From assembly GCA_000230935.2 (NCBI GenBank), contig AGIQ01000004.1, positions 62,001 to 126,000 of the forward strand: a stretch of 64,000 nucleotides of DNA, read 5' to 3'. Both the position numbers and the translations under genes were made by a program. The notes under the pieces are model-generated. The model was given only the letters and a program-made list of their open reading frames with translations, ran no database searches and was not told where the DNA came from. The DNA comes from Mycolicibacterium rhodesiae JS60. GTDB lineage: Bacteria; Actinomycetota; Actinomycetes; Mycobacteriales; Mycobacteriaceae. Positions 26,830-35,955 of the stretch are shown here, piece after piece; the first letter of the stretch is position 1; the number at the start of each line of letters is the position of its first letter.

Positions 26830-28049
26830 CTGGTGACTTTCGGCTCGCGGGGCAGCCCGAGAACACGCTCGCTGATGATGTTCTTTTGGATCTCACTGGT
26901 GCCGGCGTAGATCGTCTCGGCACGGGCCCGAATGAATCCCCGGCGCACCGCCGCGGAATCAGCGTCGGGTCCGGACGTCCAGTCGGTGCCGAGTAGGGCG
27001 TCGGGACCCAACACGTCCATGGCGATCTCGGTGAACTCCTTGTGCCAGCGCGACCAGTAGTACTTGCCGATGGAGGCTTCCGGGCCGAACTTGCCGTCCC
27101 GCAGTGCCGCCGACAGCGTCCGCATGTTGTTGTACGCCATGATCTCCAGACCAATCAGCGAGTCCACCAGTTGATGGCGCAGTATCGGGTCCTCCAGTGC
27201 GCCGCGCTGCGCGGCGAGCGCGCGTAGCTGTTTCATCTCCCGTCCGAACGAGAATTGGTAGTTCAGCACCGAGGTGGCTCTTTCGTGGCCCAGCGTGGTC
27301 ATCGCAGCGTTCCAGCCGTCACCCTCCGCGCCCAACACGTTGTCGACAGAGGTGCGGGCTTCGTCGAAGAACACCTCATTGAATCCGCTGTCGCCCAGCA
27401 TGGTTCGGATCGGAACCACGTCGACGCCTGGCTGGTCCAGCGGGATGAGCAGGTAGGACAGGCCGGTGTGACGCGACGAGCCGGGTTCGGTGCGCACGAT
27501 CGCGAAGATCCAGTCGGCGTACTGCGCGAAAGTGGTCCAGATCTTCTGGCCCGAGATCACCCACTCGTTGCCGTCGCGCACGGCCTTGGTGGAGATATTC
27601 GCCAGATCCGAGCCTGCCCCTGGTTCGGAGTAGCCCTGGCACCAGACCACCTCCGAGGCGGCCATGGGCGGCAGTAGCCGCTGCTTCTGCTCTTCGGTGC
27701 CGTGCGCGAGCGCCGTCGGCGCCATCAGGGTCTCACCATGGAAGGCCGCCCGGGGTGGGGCGGCCGCACGGGCACACTCCATCGCGAAGATGATCTCCTG
27801 GGTCATCGTCGCGGCCCGCCCGCCGTACCGGGTGGGCCAGGACAATCCCAACCAGTTACCCGCGGCCAGTTCCCGCTCCCACGCCCGGCGCAACTCCCAG
27901 TTGTCGTCGTCGTCGGGTCCGCCGCGGTCCGCGGTGCCAACGAACTCGCCCACCAGGTGTTCGTCGAGCCAGGTCCGAACCTCGTCGCGGAAGTCTCGGT
28001 CTGCGGGGGACAGAGGCAGCGAGGCAATGCTGTCCAGCGAAGCGGGCAT
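26826..28049 (-). CDS. Acyl-CoA dehydrogenase
   Basis: Start at ATG 28049 (MPASLDSIASLPLS), 407 residues; the longer upstream frame is non-coding shadow. Motifs: CQGYSEPGAGSDLANISTKA, WVISGQKIWTTFAQYADWIF, and the C-terminal TIYAGTSEIQKNIISERVLGLPR. It is a paralogue of the ACAD at 32368, sharing RTWL-EHLVGEF and GNWLGL-WP--YGGR. It heads the minus operon and is divergent from the crotonase at 28143 across a gap containing a palindrome. Confidence 0.92.
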   Translation of the reverse strand: MPASLDSIASLPLSPADRDFRDEVRTWLDEHLVGEFVGTADRGGPDDDDNWELRRAWERELAAGNWLGLSWPTRYGGRAATMTQEIIFAMECARAAAPPRAAFHGETLMAPTALAHGTEEQKQRLLPPMAASEVVWCQGYSEPGAGSDLANISTKAVRDGNEWVISGQKIWTTFAQYADWIFAIVRTEPGSSRHTGLSYLLIPLDQPGVDVVPIRTMLGDSGFNEVFFDEARTSVDNVLGAEGDGWNAAMTTLGHERATSVLNYQFSFGREMKQLRALAAQRGALEDPILRHQLVDSLIGLEIMAYNNMRTLSAALRDGKFGPEASIGKYYWSRWHKEFTEIAMDVLGPDALLGTDWTSGPDADSAAVRRGFIRARAETIYAGTSEIQKNIISERVLGLPREPKVTR

Positions 28050-28055
28050 GTGCCG

Positions 28056-28080
28056 TATAGTACAATCAGTTATCTGATTA
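28056..28080. promoter_or_regulatory. Palindromic operator candidate in divergent ACAD/crotonase promoter
   Basis: AATCAG-TTAT-CTGATT (28064-28079) is a perfect 6-bp inverted repeat. Its right half and flank (TTATCTGATTA) match the motif at 15987 and 51093, so this is probably the fullest copy of that site. TATAGT at 28056-28061 directly precedes it. Confidence 0.55.
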
Positions 28081-28142
28081 AAGCGAGCGGCCCCGTTCTC
28101 GGCGCCCTCGCCCGTCTCGTCGTCACAAACAAGGAGGTTCGC

Positions 28143-28934
28143 ATGGAGGACCTGCTGTGGTCGGTGACCGATGGTGTCGGAACCATTCGGCTCAATCGCC
28201 CACATGCACGAAATGCGTTCACCTTCAGTATGATTCATCGCTGGGCGCAAATCCTCCGGGAAGCAAGGAGCGATGACTCGGTGCGGGTCGTCGTGCTGAC
28301 CAGCACCGGGGACAAGGCGTTCTGCTCGGGTGTCGATCTGTCGTCGATCTCCAACGCCAATCCCAACCTCACGCCGCTGCAGCGCAAGAGCCAGTTGCAC
28401 GACGAGATCCACCAGGTGGCTCTTGCGCTGGCTGATCTGGACAAACCGGTGATCGCCTCGATCAACGGGGTGGCCGTCGGGGCGGGCCTGGACATGGCAC
28501 TGATGTGCGACCTGCGCATCATGTCCACTGCAGCCAAGCTGTCGGAGGGCTACATCAAGGTGGGCCTGACTCCCGGTGATGGCGGAGCGTACTACCTGCC
28601 ACGCATCGTGGGCACCTCCAAGGCGCTCGAACTCTTGCTGACCGGCGAGTTCATCGACGCTCAGGAGGCGTTGCGGATCGGCCTGGTCAACCGGATTGCC
28701 GCGCCAGAGCAACTCGAGGCCGAGACCACCAGGTTCGCCCGTTCGATCGCCGACCAGGCTCCGGTCACCGTCCGGATGATCAAGCGGGCCACCTATCAGT
28801 CGGCCGACACCGACCTACGCACCGCGTTGGACCTCATCTCATCGCACTTCGCGGTGGTCGCCGCCACTGAGGACGCCGCGGAGGCGTTGGCGGCGATGGC
28901 CGAGAAGCGCCCTGCCCGTTACGTCGGCCGATAG
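28143..28934 (+). CDS. Crotonase family enoyl-CoA hydratase/isomerase-like protein (atypical active site)
   Basis: 263 residues from ATG 28143, with AAGGAGG seven bases upstream. The crotonase fold is clear: RLNRPHARNAFTFSMI, VVLTSTGDKAFCSGVDLS, and the oxyanion-hole segment INGVAVGAGLDMALMCD. The two glutamates of classical hydratases are not kept: the first position is Asp (GLDMA) and the second aligns to Tyr (SEGYIKVGLTPG). It may be an isomerase, hydrolase or retro-Claisen enzyme. It leads a plus operon of crotonases, an amidohydrolase, an SDR and ACADs running to 36741. Confidence 0.9.
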   Translation: MEDLLWSVTDGVGTIRLNRPHARNAFTFSMIHRWAQILREARSDDSVRVVVLTSTGDKAFCSGVDLSSISNANPNLTPLQRKSQLHDEIHQVALALADLDKPVIASINGVAVGAGLDMALMCDLRIMSTAAKLSEGYIKVGLTPGDGGAYYLPRIVGTSKALELLLTGEFIDAQEALRIGLVNRIAAPEQLEAETTRFARSIADQAPVTVRMIKRATYQSADTDLRTALDLISSHFAVVAATEDAAEALAAMAEKRPARYVGR

Positions 28935-28945
28935 GAGTGCACGAG

Positions 28946-29821
28946 GTGTCCACAGACGCCGCACCGGAGATCTTCGATGCCTGGATCAACCTGCCGTACC
29001 TGCCCGGTGAGGTGACCCCCGACCCTTCGGTGGTCGCCCGCTTCAAACGGGGTAACTCCGCCTACGAGGGCGGTGAGACGATGGCCGACGTGATCGCCGA
29101 GATGGATCGGCTCGGGATCGCCGGCGGGGTGCTGTCCAAGGCGCCCCGCGATATCACCCCGCCCTACGTGCACGGCACGAAGACCGGCGAGGCGGTGCTG
29201 CGGGAGACCTGCGAACGGCTGGCCGGCATCCAGGCGCAGTACCCGGGACGGTTCGTCACCTCCGTGGGCATCGATCCGCGGCTCGCCTACGAGGCGGCCC
29301 GGCACGTCCGGATCGCGGTGCGCGAGTACGGCATCAAGTGCTTCCGCATCATTCCGATGTTCACCGGCATCGCCATCGACGACAAACTGGCTTATCCGCT
29401 CTACACGGCGGCCTGCGACGAGGGCGCGGTGGTGTCGATCAATGTGGGTGTCCCCGGCCCGATGAAACCGGCGAAGCTGCAGCGCACCATCCTCATCGAC
29501 GAAGTGGCACTGGCGTTTCCGGAGTTGAAGATCGTGATGAGCCACCTCGGTGACCCGTGGATTTCCGAAACCGTGGCGATGCTGATCAAGCACCCGAATG
29601 TGTACGCGATGACTGCTGGCTGGGCTCCCAAGTACATCCCCGAGGACATTCTGCGATTCGCACAGAAGCGAAACCCGCGCAAGTTGATGTGGGCCTCCGA
29701 TTACCCGATCCTGCCGTTCGACCGCACCGTCACCGAAGGCGCGGCGCTGGCACTGACGGGTGAATCCCGCACCGGCTACCTGGGCGCGAACGCCCGCGCG
29801 GTCTTCGGACCGCCGCGCTGA
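28946..29821 (+). CDS. Amidohydrolase-2 family protein
   Basis: I choose GTG 28946 (VSTDAAPEIFDAWINLP) because AGGAG at 28933-28937 fits it as ribosome binding site; GTG 28937 is possible. 291 residues. The TIM-barrel amidohydrolase-2 signs are ALPELKI-type strand FPELKIVMSHLGDPW (metal His), LMWASDYPILPFDRT (metal Asp) and RIIPMF. The N-terminal His-x-His of many members is replaced by DAWIN, so metal binding may differ. Relatives include decarboxylases and ring-opening hydrolases. It is 11 bp after the crotonase stop, within the plus operon. Confidence 0.82.
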   Translation: MSTDAAPEIFDAWINLPYLPGEVTPDPSVVARFKRGNSAYEGGETMADVIAEMDRLGIAGGVLSKAPRDITPPYVHGTKTGEAVLRETCERLAGIQAQYPGRFVTSVGIDPRLAYEAARHVRIAVREYGIKCFRIIPMFTGIAIDDKLAYPLYTAACDEGAVVSINVGVPGPMKPAKLQRTILIDEVALAFPELKIVMSHLGDPWISETVAMLIKHPNVYAMTAGWAPKYIPEDILRFAQKRNPRKLMWASDYPILPFDRTVTEGAALALTGESRTGYLGANARAVFGPPR

Positions 29822-29849
29822 AAGACCTGTTGAAAAAGAGAGGAACCAG

Positions 29850-30743
29850 ATGGGCCTGCATGACGGACGTGTAGTCGTGATCACCGGCGCCGGAGGCGGT
29901 ATCGGACGCGAGCACGCACTGGAGTTCGCCCGCCAAGGTGCGAAGGTCGTCGTCAACGATCTCGGGCCGACGCAACCCGTGGTGGACGAGATCATCGAGA
30001 TGGGCGGTCAGGCGGTCGGGAACAGTGACGACGTCTCGGACTGGGATGGTGCGGGCAGACTCATCCAGACCGCCCTCGACGAGTTCGGCGACCTGCACGC
30101 CCTGGTCAACAACGCCGGCATCCTGCGCGACAAGATGTTCGTCAACATGGACATCGACATGTGGGATGCCGTGATCAAGGTGCATCTGCGGGGAACCTTC
30201 GCCCCGACCAAGCACGCAGTGACCTACTGGCGGGACCGGCACAAGGCCGGCGAGCCCGTCGACAACCCGCGGATCGTCAACACCTCCTCGCCCTCAGGTC
30301 TGTACGGCAACGTCGGCCAATCGAATTACGGCACAGCCAAAGCCGGGATCGCGGCGCTCACCGTCATCCTCGCCGACGAGTTAGCCCGTCTGGGCATCAC
30401 GGTGAATGCGATCGCGCCCAGCGCGCTGACCCAGATGACCCAGGGGCTCGACGCCTACGTCGCGGCGATGGCAGAGATCAAGGAGCGCACCGGTTTCGAC
30501 GCCGGCTCGCCGGCCAACATCTCGCCGTTGGTGGTCTGGCTGGCGTCGCCCGAGGCAGCCGAGGTGACCGGTCGGGTGTTCAACGTCAAGGGCGGCGGGA
30601 TCTCGGTGGCCGAGGGCTGGATGGCGGGGCCAGGCGTCAGCCGCGACGCCCGCTGGGATCCGGCTGAACTCGGCGAGGTCATTCCAAGTTTGCTGGCCCA
30701 GGCCCGGCCCAGTTCCGACGGGGCGGGTAAACCCCGTGCCTGA
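29850..30743 (+). CDS. SDR family 3-hydroxyacyl-CoA dehydrogenase-like oxidoreductase
   Basis: Start at ATG 29850 behind GAGAGGAA; 297 residues. The cofactor motif is TGAGGGIGREHA (about 12-23), NNAG is at about 88-91 and the catalytic Y-x3-K is NYGTAKAG near residue 160. The N-terminus GLHDGRVVVITGAG and VNDLG resemble the dehydrogenase domain of the peroxisomal multifunctional enzyme 2 (HSD17B4/Fox2). It probably oxidises a 3-hydroxyacyl-CoA with NAD. The 3' end overlaps the next crotonase by eight bases. Confidence 0.9.
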   Translation: MGLHDGRVVVITGAGGGIGREHALEFARQGAKVVVNDLGPTQPVVDEIIEMGGQAVGNSDDVSDWDGAGRLIQTALDEFGDLHALVNNAGILRDKMFVNMDIDMWDAVIKVHLRGTFAPTKHAVTYWRDRHKAGEPVDNPRIVNTSSPSGLYGNVGQSNYGTAKAGIAALTVILADELARLGITVNAIAPSALTQMTQGLDAYVAAMAEIKERTGFDAGSPANISPLVVWLASPEAAEVTGRVFNVKGGGISVAEGWMAGPGVSRDARWDPAELGEVIPSLLAQARPSSDGAGKPRA

Positions 30744-31581
30744 CACGATCGACGGCATCCGGGTGGATGTCGACGGTCGGGTTGCCACGGTCTGGCTGAA
30801 TCGGCCGGATCGGGGCAACGCCTTCATCTCGGCCATGCAGGTCGAATTGCACCGACAACTCAACCGACTGGACCGCGACGAGACAGTGCGCGCGATCATC
30901 GTGACGGGTGCGGGCAAGCTGTTCTCGGCCGGCGCCGACATGGAGCCCGGCGGTGCCAACTTCGCGTTCGACGCCGAGCACCACCGGCGGGCCAAAGCCG
31001 ACATGGCCGCCCGGCCGCGCCCGTGGCAGATGCGCACCCCGATCATCGGTGCGCTCAACGGCTCGGCGGTGGGAATCGGCCTCACCTTCCCGTTGCAGTG
31101 GGACATCCGGGTGGTCAACGAGGCCGCCAAGTACGGCTTCGTCTTCACCCGGCGTGGACTGATCCCCGAACAGAACTCGCTGTGGCTGTTGCCCAAGCTG
31201 GTCGGCATCGGCACGGCGGTGGACCTGCTGACTACCGGTCGGCTGTTCAGCGGTGCGGAAGCCAAGGAACTCGGTGTGGCTCACGAGGCGGTACCGGCCG
31301 ATCGCGTCCTGCCCAGGGCCCGCGAGATCGCGCAAGACATCGCCGACAACACCGCACCCGTGGCGGTCGGGATCACCAAGCAGCTGCTCTATGCCCTGCT
31401 GAGCGAAACCGACCGCGAGGCCGCGTTGTGTCGCGAATGGGAGACGTTCCGGTGGACCGGCCGCCAGAACGATGCCACCGAAGGAGTGGAAGCGTTTCTG
31501 GGCAAGCGGGTTCCGCAGTTCAGCGGGGCCAAGTACGCCCAATTGCCAGAGTTCGGCGGCGATTGGAACAGCGATGACTGA
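30736..31581 (+). CDS. Crotonase family protein (enoyl-CoA hydratase-like)
   Basis: 281 residues starting with GTG. Family signs: WLNRPDRGNAFISAM, IVTGAGKLFSAGADM, INGSAVGIGLTFPLQWD-like oxyanion region and FTRRGLIPEQNSLWLLPKLVG. The first canonical Glu position is Thr (GIGLTFP) and the second falls in FVFTRRG, where a Glu of LIPEQNS may act instead. This RRG-x-x-PE subtype is common in actinobacteria and poorly characterised. It overlaps the SDR upstream and the crotonase downstream, so the products are made together. Confidence 0.88.
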   Translation: MPDTIDGIRVDVDGRVATVWLNRPDRGNAFISAMQVELHRQLNRLDRDETVRAIIVTGAGKLFSAGADMEPGGANFAFDAEHHRRAKADMAARPRPWQMRTPIIGALNGSAVGIGLTFPLQWDIRVVNEAAKYGFVFTRRGLIPEQNSLWLLPKLVGIGTAVDLLTTGRLFSGAEAKELGVAHEAVPADRVLPRAREIAQDIADNTAPVAVGITKQLLYALLSETDREAALCREWETFRWTGRQNDATEGVEAFLGKRVPQFSGAKYAQLPEFGGDWNSDD

Positions 31582-32359
31582 CACCGTGCGCTACGAGGTC
31601 GACGACTCCGGAGCCGTTCTGCTGACGTTGAACCGTCCGGAGCGGCGCAACATGTGGACCGCGGAGATGGAGGGCGAGTTCTACGACGCTCTGGACCGTG
31701 CCGCCGCCGACGAACGGGTTCGCGTCATCGTGGTCACCGGTGCCGGTGACTCGTTCGTCCCCGGGCTGGACCCCCAGGTGCTCGCCGACGTGCAGGGCGG
31801 CGCCCGGTATACCGCCAACCGGCGACCCCAGACGTACGCCACGACCATCCCGAAGCCGATCATCGGCGCGATCAACGGTTCCTGTGCCGGGATCGGATTG
31901 GCTCAGGCGCTTAATTTCGACTACCGATTCGCAGCGGCCGGCGCCAAATTCAGCACCGCGTTCGCCAAGCGCGGACTACCCGCCGAAGATGCCACGGCCT
32001 GGATGCTGGTGCGACTGGTGGGGCCTGCGCACGCGTTCGAGCTGCTGGCCTCCGGGCGAGTGTTTCTCGCCGAGGATGCCGAGAAACTCGGTGTGGTGCA
32101 ACATGTCTCGCCCACCGACGTGGTCGCCGACGCGATGGACTTCGCCCATCGGCTCGCGTCGACGGTGTCACCGGTGGCCATGGCAATGATCAAATCGCAG
32201 ATCTGGCGGGACAGTGAGTCGACCATGGAGGCCGCGCGAGTACGAGCCCAGTATCTGTTGACCCTCGCCAAGGGGCAGGCCGATTTCGCCGAGGGGGTCG
32301 CCAGTCTCACCGAGAAGCGCCCGCCCGTCTTCCCGGCCTACTCCCCGCTGAACTTCTGA
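31574..32359 (+). CDS. Crotonase family protein (enoyl-CoA hydratase-like)
   Basis: Start at ATG 31574 (MTDTVRYEVDDSG), overlapping the previous gene by eight bases; 261 residues. It has TLNRPERRNMWTAEM, VVTGAGDSFVPGLDPQ and INGSCAGIGLAQALNFD. The first active-site Glu position is Ala (GIGLAQA) and the second lies in STAFAKRGLPAED. It is the third crotonase in the run and most like the 30736 product in its KRG/RRG loop, so the two may form a mixed hexamer or act in sequence. Confidence 0.88.
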   Translation: MTDTVRYEVDDSGAVLLTLNRPERRNMWTAEMEGEFYDALDRAAADERVRVIVVTGAGDSFVPGLDPQVLADVQGGARYTANRRPQTYATTIPKPIIGAINGSCAGIGLAQALNFDYRFAAAGAKFSTAFAKRGLPAEDATAWMLVRLVGPAHAFELLASGRVFLAEDAEKLGVVQHVSPTDVVADAMDFAHRLASTVSPVAMAMIKSQIWRDSESTMEAARVRAQYLLTLAKGQADFAEGVASLTEKRPPVFPAYSPLNF

Positions 32360-32367
32360 AGAGACGC

Positions 32368-33555
32368 ATGGACATCGATATCGCACCTGGGCACGCGGAG
32401 TTCCGCGAGGAAGTCCGCACCTGGCTGTCCGAACACCTTGTCGGCGAGTTCGCCGCGCATCGGGGTGTGGGCAGCCCTACCGACGACACCGCATGGGACG
32501 TCCGCGTCGCGTGGGAACACGAACTCGCCGAGGGCAATTGGCTGGGCTTGACCTGGCCGCAGGAGTACGGCGGCCGAGGCGCCGGGCTGGCCGAGGAGAT
32601 CATCTTCGAGTACGAGTATGCGAGATCCGCCGCGCCCGCGCGGGTCAACACCCAGGCACTGGAACTGCTCGGCCCGACTCTGCTGGAGTTCGGCACCGAG
32701 GCGCAGAAGCAGCGGTTCCTGCCCAAGATTCTGGCCGTCGAGGAAATGTGGGGGCAGGGCTTCAGCGAGCCTGGCGCGGGTTCGGACCTCGCCGCCGTAC
32801 GCACGAAAGCTGCGCTGGACATCGACGGCTGGCACATTGAGGGCCAGAAGGTGTGGACGACCTTCGGGCACCAGGCCGACTGGCTGTACGTGCTGTGCCG
32901 GACTGATCCCGATATGTCGTTGCGGCACAAAGGGTTGAGCCTGTTGCTCGTCGATGCTCACCAGCCCGGCATAGACATCCGGCCGATCGAGAACCTGGCG
33001 CGCTCCAAAGAGTTCAGCGAGTGCTTCTTCAACGATGCCCGGTCGGACGCCGACATGGTCGTTGGCGGTGTGGGTGAGGGCTGGCGGGTCGTCATGACGA
33101 CTCTGGGCATGGAGCGTGGCAGTGCACTGATGCCCATGCAGCTGGCGATGCAGCGGGAAGTCTCCGACCTGATCGAGGTCGCTAAACGTACTGGTGCTGT
33201 AGATGATCCGTGGCTGCGGCGACGGTTGGTCGATGCTTATATCGGGGTAAACCTGATGCGTTTCACGAACTTGCGGATCGTTTCCGATCTCCTCGACGAG
33301 CAGAGTCCGTCGCCGGGGGCGGCGACGGCGGCCGCGGCAACGGTCAGCAAGCTGTTCGCCTCGGTACACCACCAGCGCATCGGGGAGTTGTCGATGGACA
33401 TCCACGGTGCGGCCGCGGTTTACGACGCCACCGGACATTCCGCCGAAGAGGCACGCAAGATCTTCCTGCTGTCGCGTGCCGAAACCATCTACGGCGGCAC
33501 GTCGGAGATCCAGCGGAACATCATTTCCGAGCGGGTGCTCGGCCTTCCGCGATGA
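32368..33555 (+). CDS. Acyl-CoA dehydrogenase
   Basis: 395 residues, full length. Motifs: GQGFSEPGAGSDLAAVRTKA, WHIEGQKVWTTFGHQADWLY, and the C-terminal TIYGGTSEIQRNIISERVLGLPR. It is paralogous to the ACAD at 26826. It starts 8 bp after the crotonase stop. With the shorter ACAD at 33623 it forms an adjacent large/small pair like that at 20649/19579, consistent with a heterotetramer. Confidence 0.93.
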   Translation: MDIDIAPGHAEFREEVRTWLSEHLVGEFAAHRGVGSPTDDTAWDVRVAWEHELAEGNWLGLTWPQEYGGRGAGLAEEIIFEYEYARSAAPARVNTQALELLGPTLLEFGTEAQKQRFLPKILAVEEMWGQGFSEPGAGSDLAAVRTKAALDIDGWHIEGQKVWTTFGHQADWLYVLCRTDPDMSLRHKGLSLLLVDAHQPGIDIRPIENLARSKEFSECFFNDARSDADMVVGGVGEGWRVVMTTLGMERGSALMPMQLAMQREVSDLIEVAKRTGAVDDPWLRRRLVDAYIGVNLMRFTNLRIVSDLLDEQSPSPGAATAAAATVSKLFASVHHQRIGELSMDIHGAAAVYDATGHSAEEARKIFLLSRAETIYGGTSEIQRNIISERVLGLPR

Positions 33556-33576
33556 GGGCCAATGAGTATAAATATG

Positions 33577-33589
33577 TTACTGTTTGGCC
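33577..33589 (+). promoter_or_regulatory. TTACTGTTTGGCC element before ACAD 33623
   Basis: In the 67-bp gap between two ACAD genes, TTACTGTTTGGCC follows an AT-rich TATAAATAT. It matches TTACTGTTTCGGCC at 58161-58174 apart from one missing base. Possible internal promoter or operator; weak on its own. Confidence 0.3.
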
Positions 33590-33622
33590 TCGCATAGTTC
33601 CGTACGACCGTCAGGACCTCGC

Positions 33623-34741
33623 ATGGCGCTGATCACGACTTCCGAGCAGGAGGCTCTGCGTGACGTCATGCGGGCGTTCTTTCGCAAGTACTCCGCTGAA
33701 GAGCAGGTTCGCGACGAGATGGACTCGGAGCTGGGCTATGACGTCGAGGCATGGCGCACCGCTGCCGAGCAGATCGGCTTGCAGTCGCTGATCGTCCCGG
33801 AGGAATTCGGCGGTGCTGGCTACGGCTTCGACGAACTGGCTGTCGTGTTGGAGGAGGCGGGTCGCTGCCTGTTCACCGGGCCGCTGCTGTCGACGGTGGT
33901 GCTGGCCACCACTGCGCTGCTGCTCTCCGGTGATGGCGAGGCCTGCCAGCGCTACCTTCCCGCGATCGCCGAAGGCGTCCTGACCGCAACCCTTGCGGTG
34001 ACCGAGAACACCGCCCACTGGTCCGAGAGCGATATCCGGCTCGACGCGAGGCGCGTGGGGGACGGGTGGGTGCTGGAGGGCACCAAGAATTATGTGCTCG
34101 ACGGATCACACGCCGGGCTGATCCTGGTGGCGGGACGGACCGCCGCAGGGGTCTCGTTGTTCGCCGTAGAGAGCGGTGCTGCGGGTGTGACGACGACGAG
34201 CCTGCCGGTGATGGACCTGACCCGGCGACTGGCGACGGTCCGCTTCGAGAACGTGACGGCCAGGCTGGTCGGTGGCGACGGTGACGGATGGCGGATCTTG
34301 TCGCAGGTGTTCGACCGCGCCCTTGCGGCATTGGCGTGCGAGCAGGTCGGCGGGGCCGCGTTCGTCCTGGAGTCCACGGTCGACTATCTGAAGGTACGCC
34401 AGCAGTTCGGCCGGCCGATCGGTTCCTTCCAGGCGATCAAGCACCGCTGCGCCGACATGCTCGTCGAACTCGAATCGGCTCGGTCGGCGGCGGGTTACGC
34501 CAGCGCCGCGGTGACCTCGGACGCCGACGACATGTCAGTGGCGGCCTCGATTGCCAAGACCTACTGTTCCACGGCGTACTACCACATCGCCGCGGAGAGC
34601 ATCCAGATGCACGGCGGTATCGGCTTCACCTGGGAGCATCCCGCGCACCTGTACTTCAAGCGCGCGAAATCCTCGGAGGTGCTGTTCGGTTCGCCCTCGG
34701 TTCATCGGGAGAGGATCGCCCGTCTGGTTGCGCTGGTCTGA
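33623..34741 (+). CDS. Acyl-CoA dehydrogenase family protein, probable heteromer subunit
   Basis: Start at ATG 33623 (MALITTSEQEALRD); 372 residues. N-terminal helices and LIVPEEFGGAGYGFDELAVVLEEAGRCLFTGPL are typical. The middle motif is degenerate (LAVTENTAHWSESDIRL instead of SEPGAGSD). The C-terminal part is good: RQQFGRPIGSFQAIKHRCADM and IQMHGGIGFTWEHPAHLYFKRAKSSEVLFG. It probably pairs with the ACAD at 32368. The stop is one base from the CoA-transferase start. Confidence 0.9.
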   Translation: MALITTSEQEALRDVMRAFFRKYSAEEQVRDEMDSELGYDVEAWRTAAEQIGLQSLIVPEEFGGAGYGFDELAVVLEEAGRCLFTGPLLSTVVLATTALLLSGDGEACQRYLPAIAEGVLTATLAVTENTAHWSESDIRLDARRVGDGWVLEGTKNYVLDGSHAGLILVAGRTAAGVSLFAVESGAAGVTTTSLPVMDLTRRLATVRFENVTARLVGGDGDGWRILSQVFDRALAALACEQVGGAAFVLESTVDYLKVRQQFGRPIGSFQAIKHRCADMLVELESARSAAGYASAAVTSDADDMSVAASIAKTYCSTAYYHIAAESIQMHGGIGFTWEHPAHLYFKRAKSSEVLFGSPSVHRERIARLVALV

Positions 34742-34742
34742 G

Positions 34743-35942
34743 GTGACATCGACGGTGGACGGCGGCGTGCTGTCGGGCATCCGGGTCCTCGACTTCGGTA
34801 AGCATGTCGCCGGTCCGTGGTGTGCGGCGCTGCTCGCCGACCTCGGCGCGGAGGTCATCCGGGTGGAGCGTCCGTCCGGTGGCGACGACCGCTATATCGC
34901 ACCGGTAGCCGACGATGGCTCGGGCGCAATGTATCTCGTCTGCAACCGCGGTAAGAGGTCGCTGACGCTGCAGGCACACCGGGGCGAGGCGGCTGAGATC
35001 ATCGAGGCGCTGCTGGACACGGCCGATGTGGTGGTGGCCAATCTGCCCGCCGAGACCCGCGCGCGAATGGGCATCGACTGGGCCGAACTGCATGCCCGCC
35101 ATCCACGGATCGTGCTGGTCACCGCCACGGCGTTCGGCGACGACGGGCCATACGCCGACCAGATCGGTTTCGACGGAACGATTCAGGCGCTGAGCGGTGC
35201 GATCGCCCTGTCCGGTGAACCGGGAGCGCCGACGCGATGCTGGGTGCCCTACATCGACTTCACCACCGGAAGTCTTTTGGCGATGGGAACTCTCGCGGCT
35301 CTGCTGGATCGGCACCGCACCGGTCTGGGTCAGCGCGTGGAGGGTTCGCTGCTCAAGACTGGTCTGCTGATGAGCAACCGGGAGACCGTGGAGACGCGGG
35401 TACGCGGTGTGCAACGTCAGCCGACCGGCAACCGCGGACAGACATCGGGGCCTTTCGACGTGCTGGCCACCAAGGACGGGCACGTGATGGCGTCAGTGGT
35501 GGGCAATCGTCAGTTTCAACGGTGGTGTGAGCTCGTCGGCCGACTCGACCTGCTGGACGATCCGCGGTTCGTCACCGACACCGACCGGGGGATCAACGGC
35601 GCGGAGCTTTCCGGGATCTTCGGGGACTGGTGTTCGACCCGTACCAACGTCGACGTCATGGCCGAATTGGACGACGCCGGTATCGCCGCGGCACCGGTGT
35701 TGCGTCCCGGGGAGTTTCTCGAGGATCCGCGGGTGCGCGCCAGCGGTCATCTGGTCGACGTCGATTATCCGGGAATTCCGCATCCTGCGCCGATCGCCGA
35801 CTTCCCGGTTGCCCTCTCGCACAGCCCCGGTCATATTCGCGGGCCGGCTCCCGCTCTGGGCGCGGACACCACCGTCGTGCTCCGTGAGCTCGGGTTCGGC
35901 GACGACCGGATCACTCAGTGGCGCCACGACGGCCTCATCTGA
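34743..35942 (+). CDS. Family III CoA-transferase (CaiB/BaiF)
   Basis: Start at GTG 34743, one base after the ACAD stop; 399 residues. LSGIRVLDFGKHVAGPWCAALLADLGAEVIRVERP is the family start and the catalytic Asp144 is in IGFDGTIQALSG. It is the second such enzyme in the island and should swap CoA onto an acid of the pathway or epimerise a 2-methylacyl-CoA. The next crotonase starts 13 bp after its stop. Confidence 0.92.
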   Translation: MTSTVDGGVLSGIRVLDFGKHVAGPWCAALLADLGAEVIRVERPSGGDDRYIAPVADDGSGAMYLVCNRGKRSLTLQAHRGEAAEIIEALLDTADVVVANLPAETRARMGIDWAELHARHPRIVLVTATAFGDDGPYADQIGFDGTIQALSGAIALSGEPGAPTRCWVPYIDFTTGSLLAMGTLAALLDRHRTGLGQRVEGSLLKTGLLMSNRETVETRVRGVQRQPTGNRGQTSGPFDVLATKDGHVMASVVGNRQFQRWCELVGRLDLLDDPRFVTDTDRGINGAELSGIFGDWCSTRTNVDVMAELDDAGIAAAPVLRPGEFLEDPRVRASGHLVDVDYPGIPHPAPIADFPVALSHSPGHIRGPAPALGADTTVVLRELGFGDDRITQWRHDGLI

Positions 35943-35955
35943 CGAAAGGACGCCA

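Noticed and set aside
26826-28712. 628-codon minus-strand open frame as one protein
   Set aside because: The ACAD begins at ATG 28049. The upstream part is antisense of the crotonase and crosses its promoter.
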